Assembly: GCF_013388355.1 (NCBI RefSeq)
Contig: NZ_CP058246.1
Span: 1,178,001-1,242,000 of the forward strand
From: Flavobacterium sp. LPB0248
GTDB taxonomy: Bacteria; Bacteroidota; Bacteroidia; Flavobacteriales; Flavobacteriaceae
Length of the DNA stretch: 64,000 nucleotides
Reading direction: 5' to 3'
The translations under genes were made by a program, and so were the position numbers. Position 1 is the stretch's first letter. Each line of letters starts with the position of its first letter. Shown here piece after piece: positions 57,262 to 64,000 of the stretch. The notes below the pieces were generated by a model that was not told the origin of the DNA, did no database searches, and was given only the letters and a program-made list of their open reading frames with translations.

Positions 57262-57762
57262 ATGAAATCAAATCTTTTAATGAATTTTACTGTAGATAAA
57301 GAAAATAAAACTGTAAATGTAAAACGCGAATTTAACGCCTCTTTATCTCAAGTTTGGTCTGCTTGGACAGAAGCTCAAATTTTGGATTTATGGTGGGCAC
57401 CAGCTCCGTGGAAATCTGAAACGAAAAGCATGGAATTTAAAGAAGGCGGAAGAAGATTATACGCCATGGTTGGACCAGAAGGTGAAAAACATTGGGCAAT
57501 TGCTGATTACACTTCGATAAACCCGAAGACAAATGTAAAATGGCTAGATGCTTTTAGCGACAGCGAAGGAAATTTAAACAAAGAGTTTCCGCGTTCTGAT
57601 TGGGATGTGACTTTCTCTGAAAAAGACAATGCTACTTTTGTTGATATTGTAATTAAACATGAAAAACTTTCCGACTTGGAAATGATTATCCAAATGGGTT
57701 TCAAAGAAGGCTTTACTATTGCTATGGAAGGTTTAGATGCTATTTTTGCAGAAAAAAAATAA
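57262..57762 (+). CDS. SRPBCC (AHSA1-like) protein, copy 2
   Basis: 166 residues, over half identical to copy 1 (VDKENKTVNVKREFNASLSQ, LDLWWAPAPWKSETKSMEFK). The 17-base block TTAAAATCTAAAGAAAATG-like before its ATG repeats the end of the arsR gene, which shows that the duplication unit included the arsR tail. Differences cluster in the cavity strands, so the two may bind different ligands. Confidence 0.9.
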   Translation: MKSNLLMNFTVDKENKTVNVKREFNASLSQVWSAWTEAQILDLWWAPAPWKSETKSMEFKEGGRRLYAMVGPEGEKHWAIADYTSINPKTNVKWLDAFSDSEGNLNKEFPRSDWDVTFSEKDNATFVDIVIKHEKLSDLEMIIQMGFKEGFTIAMEGLDAIFAEKK

Positions 57763-57788
57763 ATTTAAAATACTTAATACCATTTGTT

Positions 57789-57818
57789 AAATCCTGCATT
57801 TTTGCAGGATTTTTTTTG
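57789..57818 (+). terminator. intrinsic terminator after the SRPBCC pair
   Basis: ATCCTGCA (57791-57798) and TGCAGGAT (57803-57810), followed by TTTTTTT. Confidence 0.9.
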
Positions 57819-57864
57819 TATTTTCGATTCGAAAATTAATTTTATGATCTAAAAAACTAAAAAA

Positions 57865-58251
57865 ATGATGAAATTCTTTACTTTCTTGTTTTTGTTCATT
57901 TCAGCTGCAGTTTTTTCTCAAAACAGATACGAACTTTCTGATGAAGGGCAAGACAAACTATACCTTTCAGATTCTATTACAAATCTTGCCAAAGCTGGAA
58001 AAATTACAGATCATCCGATTGTCGTAGTTGACGGAATTCCGCATCGCTTTGAAGATTTAGAAAAAGAAAGACTTGTGCTTTCTAAAATTGAAATAAAAAA
58101 AATTATTGCTCTTGAAAAACAAGCTGGAATCAGAATCTATGGTAATTACGGCGAAGCTGGCGTTTTAATTGTAACTACAAATAGAAGCAGTTATTACAAG
58201 CCTGAACAAGAAGTAAAACAAGAATCTTTACCACAAAATTTCAAAAATTAA
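57865..58251 (+). CDS. small exported protein resembling a TonB-receptor plug fragment
   Basis: 128 residues. Signal peptide 1-18 (AAVFSQ). The core DHPIVVVDGIPHRFEDLEKE, then the charged IKKIIALEKQAGIRIYGNYG and GVLIVTT copy the order of the TonB-dependent receptor plug (P-hydrophobic-DG..., then ...IYG..GANGVIxITT). No barrel follows. It may be a stand-alone plug-like binding protein. It overlaps the next ATG by one base. Confidence 0.7.
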   Translation: MMKFFTFLFLFISAAVFSQNRYELSDEGQDKLYLSDSITNLAKAGKITDHPIVVVDGIPHRFEDLEKERLVLSKIEIKKIIALEKQAGIRIYGNYGEAGVLIVTTNRSSYYKPEQEVKQESLPQNFKN

Positions 58252-58688
58252 TGAAATTCCCCTCCAGCCCAGAAGATCTCAGAAATGAAATTTTTGAATC
58301 TGTAGATAAAACTAAAAAAAATGGAGATCTGAGAATTAGACAGTTAATTCAAATATTGAAAAACGTAAATAACGAAATAATTATCGAAGGAGTTTTGAAA
58401 GTTTTTGGAAATGAGAATCGTAGCGACACCATTTACAACGACCAAAAATATGCAGGACTAATTCTTCAAGAAATTAATCCCAAAACAGATAAAAATGTCA
58501 GTTCGATTCTAGATTTCACTTTAAAAAACTGGAATAAAAGTGTTTTTGAACTTCCTTTTTGGATGCAGAAAAATTATGGAAATCAAATTTTAAAAAAAGG
58601 ATTTACAGAATATAAAACCAAAAATTTATCTGATATTGAAATTGATAATTTAAAAACAATGCAATGGTGTTTAAAAATAGAATCTTAA
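58251..58688 (+). CDS. cytoplasmic protein of unknown function
   Basis: 145 residues, no signal, helical, with charged pairs throughout (FEIV-type N terminus, LKKGFTEYKTKNLSDIEIDN near the end). The ATG overlaps the stop of the plug-like gene (TAATG), so it is co-translated with it. No domain recognised. Confidence 0.65.
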   Translation: MKFPSSPEDLRNEIFESVDKTKKNGDLRIRQLIQILKNVNNEIIIEGVLKVFGNENRSDTIYNDQKYAGLILQEINPKTDKNVSSILDFTLKNWNKSVFELPFWMQKNYGNQILKKGFTEYKTKNLSDIEIDNLKTMQWCLKIES

Positions 58689-58765
58689 AGATTTTTTACA
58701 ATTAAATAGTTTTGAAATCTCTTAATTAAAACTAATTTTATAAAAACATTTTACATCATTTTATA

Positions 58766-59635
58766 ATGAACAATTTTTTTGCTCTCGCATTTTTGCTTTT
58801 TTCTTCCACATTGCTATTCAGCCAAAAAAAACAAACCAAAACTAACGAAATTTCAAAACCATTCGTTTTAGGCGTTATTGATGAAATTCAGTCAAAAGAA
58901 TTAAACGAAAAAAGAATTTTAAACATTTATCTTCCTGAAGGCTATAATCCTGCCGAAGCGACAAAATATCCTGTCATTTATCTATTAGACGGTTCTGCAG
59001 ATGAAGATTTTATTCATATTTCGGGATTGGTTCAGTTTAATAGTTTTGAATGGATCAATCAGGTTCCAAAATCAATTGTCGTCGGAATTGCAACTGTTGA
59101 CAGAAGACGCGATTTTACTTTTCCTACTACTGTTGAAAATGATAAAACTCGCTTTCCTACAACTGGACATTCTGATCAATTTATTGCTTTTATCGAAAAA
59201 GAATTACAGCCTTTTATTGAGAAAAAATACAAGACAAATGATTCTAAAACCATCATTGGCCAATCTCTTGGCGGATTATTAGGAACTGAAATCTTACTCA
59301 AAAAGCCAACTCTTTTTAATAAGTATGTGATTGTAAGTCCGAGCTTATGGTGGAACAATGGCTCATTGCTAGATTTGGATTCTGAAATGCTGAAAGAAAA
59401 TTTTACACAACCAACTGAAATTTATATTGCGGTTGGCAAAGAAGGATTAGCTCCAACAGCAATTCCGCATGTTATGGAAGTTGATGCTAATTTACTGGCA
59501 GAAAAACTAAAAGGATCTAAAAGCAAAAATGTAAAAACGTACTTCGATTATTTCCCAGAAGAAAATCACGGATCAATTTTACATACAGCCGTTTCTAATT
59601 CGTTTAAATTCTTTTATCCGAAAAGTAAAGAATAG
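58766..59635 (+). CDS. exported esterase-D-like alpha/beta hydrolase
   Basis: 289 residues. Signal peptide ends near LLFSQ (20). ILNIYLPEGYNPAEATKYPV and VIYLLDGSADEDF form the N-terminal strands; GQSLGG (165-170) gives Ser167 and PEENHGSI the His. It belongs to the Fes/IroE/esterase D group, so siderophore-ester or carbohydrate-ester hydrolysis is possible. Relative of the gene at 31979. Confidence 0.87.
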   Translation: MNNFFALAFLLFSSTLLFSQKKQTKTNEISKPFVLGVIDEIQSKELNEKRILNIYLPEGYNPAEATKYPVIYLLDGSADEDFIHISGLVQFNSFEWINQVPKSIVVGIATVDRRRDFTFPTTVENDKTRFPTTGHSDQFIAFIEKELQPFIEKKYKTNDSKTIIGQSLGGLLGTEILLKKPTLFNKYVIVSPSLWWNNGSLLDLDSEMLKENFTQPTEIYIAVGKEGLAPTAIPHVMEVDANLLAEKLKGSKSKNVKTYFDYFPEENHGSILHTAVSNSFKFFYPKSKE

Positions 59636-59694
59636 ACCTTGTTATATTGTAAAATGTGAAATGTGAGATGTGAGATGTAAGATATTAAAGCCTT

Positions 59695-59794
59695 CATTTC
59701 ACATTTCACATTTCACATTTCACATTTCACATTTCACATTTCACATTTCACATTTCACATTTCACATTTCACATTTCACATTTCACATTTCACA
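59695..59794. repeat. heptamer tandem repeat (CATTTCA)14
   Basis: About 14 head-to-tail copies of CATTTCA between two convergent genes. A short block in inverted form (TGTGAAATGTGAGATGTGAG, 59654 onward) precedes it, so the transcript could fold back. Confidence 0.9.
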
Positions 59795-59803
59795 ATAAAC
59801 AAT

Positions 59804-61339
59804 CTACCCCAGCCAGCCTTCTCTATCCAAACTTCTATATTGAATCGCTTCGGCAATATGCGAAGAAACGATATTTTCTGAATGATCTAAATCAGCTATA
59901 GTTCTAGAGACTTTTAAAATTCTATCATAAGCACGTGCAGAAAGATTTAATCTTTCCATCGCTGTTTTTAGCAATTCTTTTGAAGGTTCGTCTAAAACGC
60001 AAAACTCCCGAATTAGTTTACTGCTCATTTGCGCATTATAATGGACATTTTCTACGGTTTCAAATCGTTTGGTCTGAATTTCTCGTGCTGCCGTTACTCG
60101 TTTGCGAATTTCTACACTGCTTTCTGCTTTTCGTTCGTCTGATAATTTCTCAAACGGAACTGGAGTAACTTCTATATGAATATCAATTCTATCCAATAAA
60201 GGTCCAGAAATTTTACTCATATAACGCTGCATTTCGTGTGGCGAAGAAGTATTTGGCATACTTGGATCATTAAAAAATCCGCTCGGACTTGGGTTCATAC
60301 TCGCCACTAGCATAAAAGACGACGGATAGGTTATGGTAAATTTGGCTCTCGAAATTGTCACTTCACGATCTTCTAAAGGCTGACGCATGACTTCTAAAAC
60401 ATCTCTTTTGAATTCTGGCAATTCATCCAAAAATAAAACACCATTGTGCGCCATCGAGATTTCACCAGGCTGAGGATAGCTTCCGCCACCAACCAAAGCA
60501 ACATTAGAAATAGTATGATGCGGACTTCTAAAAGGCCTCTGATTCATCAATCCGACTTCCTTTAATTTCCCTGCAACGCTATGAATTTTAGTAGTTTCCA
60601 AAGCTTCGCGCAAGGTCATTGGTGGTAAAATACTCGGAACACGTTTGGCCAGCATCGTTTTTCCTGCTCCTGGCGGGCCAATCAAAATTATGTTATGTCC
60701 GCCCGCCGCTGCAATTTCCATACAGCGTTTAATGCTTTCTTGTCCGCGGACATCTGAAAAATCATGTTCAGGGAAATCAAGTGTTTTGTAAAATTCCGCT
60801 CGTGTATCAATTACAGTTGGCTCGAGCGTTCCTTTACCAGCAAAAAAATCAACAATTTCTTTTAGATTTTCAACACCATAAACATCTAAACCTGCTACAA
60901 TAGCCGCTTCTTTCACGTTTTGAATCGGGAGAAAAAATCCTTTATAACCTTCTTCCTTTGCTTTGATTGCAATAGGCAATGCACCGCGAATGGGTTGCAA
61001 ACTTCCGTCTAGAGAAAGTTCGCCCATAATAATATAGCGTTCAATTTCTGGCGCTTTAATCTGATCTGAACCAACTAAAATCCCCATTGCCAATGTCAAA
61101 TCGTATGAAGAACCTTCTTTTCGAAGATCGGCAGGCGCCATATTGACTGTAATTTTCTTTCCCGGAAAACTAAATCCGTTATTCTTTAAAGCAGCCGCAA
61201 TTCTAAAACTACTTTCTTTTATAGCATTATCTGGAAGTCCAACTAAATGATAACCAATTCCTTTATCCATATGAACCTCAACTGTAATCGTTGTGGCTTC
61301 AACCCCAAATACGGCACTTCCGTAAACTTTTACTAACAT
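59804..61339 (-). CDS. YifB/ComM-type Mg-chelatase-like AAA+ ATPase
   Basis: 511 residues. N-terminal Lon-protease-like domain (1-170, with the [17 protein letters not shown] segment), then the AAA+ core with Walker A GPPGAGKT (221-228), a Walker B FLDELPEF, and the C-terminal Mg-chelatase domain ([18 protein letters not shown]). In competent bacteria ComM is a hexameric helicase that extends branch migration during transformation; the same role is likely but unproven here. Confidence 0.93.
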   Translation of the reverse strand: MLVKVYGSAVFGVEATTITVEVHMDKGIGYHLVGLPDNAIKESSFRIAAALKNNGFSFPGKKITVNMAPADLRKEGSSYDLTLAMGILVGSDQIKAPEIERYIIMGELSLDGSLQPIRGALPIAIKAKEEGYKGFFLPIQNVKEAAIVAGLDVYGVENLKEIVDFFAGKGTLEPTVIDTRAEFYKTLDFPEHDFSDVRGQESIKRCMEIAAAGGHNIILIGPPGAGKTMLAKRVPSILPPMTLREALETTKIHSVAGKLKEVGLMNQRPFRSPHHTISNVALVGGGSYPQPGEISMAHNGVLFLDELPEFKRDVLEVMRQPLEDREVTISRAKFTITYPSSFMLVASMNPSPSGFFNDPSMPNTSSPHEMQRYMSKISGPLLDRIDIHIEVTPVPFEKLSDERKAESSVEIRKRVTAAREIQTKRFETVENVHYNAQMSSKLIREFCVLDEPSKELLKTAMERLNLSARAYDRILKVSRTIADLDHSENIVSSHIAEAIQYRSLDREGWLG

Positions 61340-61418
61340 AATTATCTTTCATTAATAGTTTTTAAAACTAATGAAAAAATAATTAATTGTAAATATTTTA
61401 TTACAAAATAATTTAATT

Positions 61419-62393
61419 CTAAAAAGGCAGCGTAATTTGATTTTTAATCACCTCTACTATCTCACTCAAATCCAAACAATTCTGATGCGACCAAAGTTTA
61501 CTTTCGATTTCATTGTTCAGAATACAATTTTGACATTCGATAATTTCATGTGAATATCCTTTTCCTAAAGTTGGCAAAGTAAAAGTAGCTTCTTTTTCTT
61601 CATTTATAAATAAAGAATAACCATCAGCAACATACCACGGAGCATTTAATTCTATTCGTCCTTTTGTCCCCGAAATAATGGCTTTCATATCAGACTCAGA
61701 AACTATAGACGCGTGCAAAACAGATTGTGCCGTTTCGTATTGCAAAATCATAGAAGTCTGGAGATCAATATCATTTTTATGTTTGATTGCTTTTGCCGCA
61801 ATTTCATTTGGTTTTCCTAATAGTAGATAAGACAGAAATAAAGGATAAACACCAATATCAAATAGTGCTCCTCCTCCCAGTTCTTTGTCAAATAGTCTTT
61901 TATTTTCTGTTTCACTTCCGTGAAAGGCAAAATCGGCTTTTATATAATTTATGTCTCCTATTATTCCGTTATTAATTTTTTGTAGAACATCTAGAACAGA
62001 CGGAATAAATCTAGTCCAGAATGCTTCCATAAAAAATCTGTTATGCTTTTTAGAAGCTTCTATTATTCTCTGAGCATCTTTATAAGACAAAGACATTGGT
62101 TTTTCGCAAAGAACATGTTTGCCATTTTCTAATGCTTTTATAGATAGTTCAACGTGCGAGTTATGAGGAGTTGCAATGTAAACAATTTCAACTTCCGAAT
62201 CTTCAAAAAGCAAATCATAAGAATTATACATTCTTAAAGCATTAAATTTTTCACCAAACTGCTCTGCCTTAGTAAGATCTCTTGAAGCAACTGCCGTCAG
62301 TTCAGCATTTTCAATCAATAACAAATCAGATGCAAACTGACTTGCAATATTTCCGAGCCCTACTATTCCCCATTTAATGCTTCTATTTCCCAT
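61419..62393 (-). CDS. Gfo/Idh/MocA-family oxidoreductase
   Basis: 324 residues. NAD(P)-binding Rossmann start KWGIVGLGNIASQFASDL, then VEIVYIATPHNSHVE and HVLCEKPMSLSYKDAQ (Lys in EKP is the conserved catalytic base) followed by the C-terminal alpha/beta sheet used for the sugar substrate. No transit signal. It could act on a sugar, a cyclitol or a dihydrodiol; the neighbours give no hint. Confidence 0.93.
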   Translation of the reverse strand: MGNRSIKWGIVGLGNIASQFASDLLLIENAELTAVASRDLTKAEQFGEKFNALRMYNSYDLLFEDSEVEIVYIATPHNSHVELSIKALENGKHVLCEKPMSLSYKDAQRIIEASKKHNRFFMEAFWTRFIPSVLDVLQKINNGIIGDINYIKADFAFHGSETENKRLFDKELGGGALFDIGVYPLFLSYLLLGKPNEIAAKAIKHKNDIDLQTSMILQYETAQSVLHASIVSESDMKAIISGTKGRIELNAPWYVADGYSLFINEEKEATFTLPTLGKGYSHEIIECQNCILNNEIESKLWSHQNCLDLSEIVEVIKNQITLPF

Positions 62394-62709
62394 TCTTATA
62401 TTATAATCATCAAAATTGTTAAAAAGATTAAAAAATATCCTTTACAACCTGTAAGAGACATTTTTTAAACAACAAATATCTATTATCCTACAAAAAATAG
62501 CAATCAATTACCCCAAAAATTATCAAAAATGGTGGTAAGTGAAAAAAAAATGTTGCCAAATTGTAAATTTTAAGTTTGTTTTAAGAAATTCACGCAAAAT
62601 CATAGGGGTTAAATTTTAAATTTAACAAAAATTAAACATGTAACCCTATTTTTTTAGGGGGTATTAAATCATTTTATACTTTTATAAAAAATTTTAAAAC
62701 TAAATAACT
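62394..62709. other. intergenic region and amt leader
   Basis: 316 bases between divergent genes. AT-rich. Two alternative hairpins lie here: ATAGGGGTTA (62602-62611) with TAACCCTAT (62641-62649), or ACCCTA (62643-62648) with TAGGGGGT (62655-62662); they share bases and so exclude each other. A weak -7 (TACTTTTA) sits about 30 bases before the ATG. No sigma-54 site with correct spacing was seen. Confidence 0.55.
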
Positions 62710-64000
62710 ATGCGAAAAATTATTTTAAGTGTGATTCTTATCACGATTTTGGTACTAAGCTTTATTTCAAACTTTATCATTGCAGACAACCCAATTCCTG
62801 CAGAAGCAGTAAAGTTTGATACAGGAGATACTGCCTGGATGATCGTTGCAACAGCTTTTGTATTGTTAATGACACCTGGATTAGGATTTTTCTACGGAGG
62901 TATGGTAGGTAAGAAAAACGTAATTAGTACTATGCTTCAAAGTTTTATGGCAATGGTAATTGTTACTATTCTATGGACAGTTGTTGCTTTTGGATTGGCT
63001 TTTGGACCAACAATTGGAGGAATTATCGGAAATCCATCTGAGAATTTGTTCTTTGCAGGAGTTGGAACCAATACCGCATGGAGCCTTGCACCAACAATTC
63101 CATTTATATTATTCGCATTATTTCAGGCAAAATTCGCCATCATTACTCCTGCATTAATTACAGGTGCTTTTGCAGAACGTATTCGTTTCTGGGCTTATTT
63201 GTTATTCATGGTTTTATTCATATTATTAATATACGCTCCACTTGCGCACATGACATGGCATCCTGATGGATATTTCTTCAAAATGGGAGTTCTTGACTTC
63301 GCTGGAGGAACTGTAGTTCACATGAGCGCTGGATGGGCTGCTTTGGCTGGAGCTATCTTCTTAGGAAAAAGAAAAGTTCAAAAAGTAAATCCTGCTAGAA
63401 TTACTTATGTATTATTAGGAACTGGTTTACTTTGGTTTGGATGGTTTGGTTTCAACGCTGGATCTGCTTTAGGAGCAAATGGTCTTGCTGCTCAAGCTTT
63501 AGGAACAACTACTGTTGCTGCTGCAGCTGCTGCAATGGCTTGGGTTTTCCTTGATAAAATCTTAGGACATAAATTATCTGCTCTTGGAGCTTGTATCGGA
63601 GCTGTTGTAGGTCTTGTTGCTATTACTCCTGCTGCTGGTTTCGTAAGTATTCCTCACGCAATCTTCATTGGTTTATTCTCTGCAATTGTAAGTAACATTG
63701 TAGTGAGCAAATTCCCTAAAGGAAAAATCGACGATGCTCTTGACGTATTTGCTTGTCATGGTGTTGGCGGTATGGTAGGTATGCTTTTAACTGGTGTTTT
63801 TGCATCAAAAGCAATCAACCCAGCTGTTGGAGATAATCAAGGTTTAATCTTCGGAACTCCAACTTTATTCATCAACCAATTGACTGCTTTAGTTGCAGTT
63901 TCAATCTTTGCCTTTATAGGTTCTTATGTATTATTCTTTATCGTAAATAAAATTACTCCTCTAAGAGTTACAGAAGAAAAAGAAGAACTTGGACTAGACA
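62710..64000 (+). CDS. amt: ammonium transporter (Amt), 3' end outside the window
   Basis: At least 430 residues, open to the window edge. The N terminus has a signal-like helix, then DTAWMIVATAFVLLMTPGLG and FFYGGMVGKKN, typical of Amt/MEP/Rh channels. The second half includes LDFAGGTVVHMSAGWAALAG with the twin-histidine-type pore His, GWFGFNAGSALG and DVFACHGVGGMVGMLLTG with the second pore His. Conducts ammonium into the cell, feeding glutamate synthase encoded 18 kb upstream. A PII protein gene often follows; it would be past the edge. Confidence 0.95.
   Translation, partial: MRKIILSVILITILVLSFISNFIIADNPIPAEAVKFDTGDTAWMIVATAFVLLMTPGLGFFYGGMVGKKNVISTMLQSFMAMVIVTILWTVVAFGLAFGPTIGGIIGNPSENLFFAGVGTNTAWSLAPTIPFILFALFQAKFAIITPALITGAFAERIRFWAYLLFMVLFILLIYAPLAHMTWHPDGYFFKMGVLDFAGGTVVHMSAGWAALAGAIFLGKRKVQKVNPARITYVLLGTGLLWFGWFGFNAGSALGANGLAAQALGTTTVAAAAAAMAWVFLDKILGHKLSALGACIGAVVGLVAITPAAGFVSIPHAIFIGLFSAIVSNIVVSKFPKGKIDDALDVFACHGVGGMVGMLLTGVFASKAINPAVGDNQGLIFGTPTLFINQLTALVAVSIFAFIGSYVLFFIVNKITPLRVTEEKEELGLD

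Noticed and set aside
59695..59794. CRISPR array
   Set aside because: The repeat is a pure 7-base tandem without spacers, and no cas genes are present.
62520..62580. Sigma-54 promoter before amt
   Set aside because: GG and GC elements are present but 19 bases apart instead of 10.

Overview
The window is from a member of the Bacteroidota, most likely Flavobacterium or a close relative. The DNA is AT-rich. Upstream regions carry the Bacteroidota promoter pattern (TTG at -33 and TAnnTTTG at -7, about 19-20 bases apart) with little sign of Shine-Dalgarno sites. The gene content fits too: a TonB-dependent receptor paired with a DUF4249 lipoprotein, LytTR two-component signalling, monomeric NADP isocitrate dehydrogenase and many short lipoproteins. 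I saw no rRNA, tRNA, CRISPR array, insertion sequence or prophage.

Layout. 1-13,800: mostly housekeeping and stress genes. These are a hydrolase fragment, a thioredoxin-fold protein, a structured leader before a GreA/B-like gene, a cytochrome c lipoprotein, a fused cyclophilin-FKBP, an MFS exporter, a cupin, archaemetzincin, a sugar isomerase, an FMN reductase, trmD, an AraC regulator, an agmatine deiminase-like lipoprotein, rplS and monomeric icd. 13,870-19,415: a TonB receptor/DUF4249 pair with a GyrI-like gene, a DinB protein and thiamine pyrophosphokinase. 19,600-24,235: an accessory block of six unrelated single genes, all on the + strand, each followed within a few bases by an imperfect palindrome of about 135-165 bases. 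It looks like an integron-type cassette array with no integrase in view, inserted between thiamine pyrophosphokinase and rlmF. 24,260-35,420: rlmF, a toxin-antitoxin pair, hydrolases, uvrB, prolyl oligopeptidase, a dipeptide epimerase with an AONS-like enzyme, and a DUF1456 protein. 35,500-37,260: a LytS/LytR-type pair. 38,500-47,950: central metabolism (sucC, gltB, gltD, lysA), separated by nested interspersed palindromes. 48,000-49,400: a decayed patch with a broken GIY-YIG gene, four copies of a dispersed repeat and an HTH regulator with a frameshifted N terminus. 49,400-56,250: small secreted, lipoprotein and membrane genes, mostly of unknown function. 56,350-57,760: an ArsR regulator with two tandemly duplicated SRPBCC genes. 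The rest holds a TonB-plug-like small protein, an esterase, a heptamer tandem repeat, the YifB/ComM ATPase, a Gfo/Idh/MocA oxidoreductase and the start of an ammonium transporter.

How genes work together. gltB and gltD form glutamate synthase, and the amt gene at the right edge brings in the ammonium it depends on; both have long leaders. The histidine kinase and LytTR regulator form one signalling pair. The ArsR repressor has three alternating half-sites in its own promoter and probably controls the two SRPBCC genes. The most unusual part is the cassette array. Two of its repeats (after the first and third cassettes) carry a near-consensus promoter aimed at the next gene; the others keep only parts of it. 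The hairpin module at the centre of four of the repeats also sits inside an unrelated repeat family near 48.7 kb.
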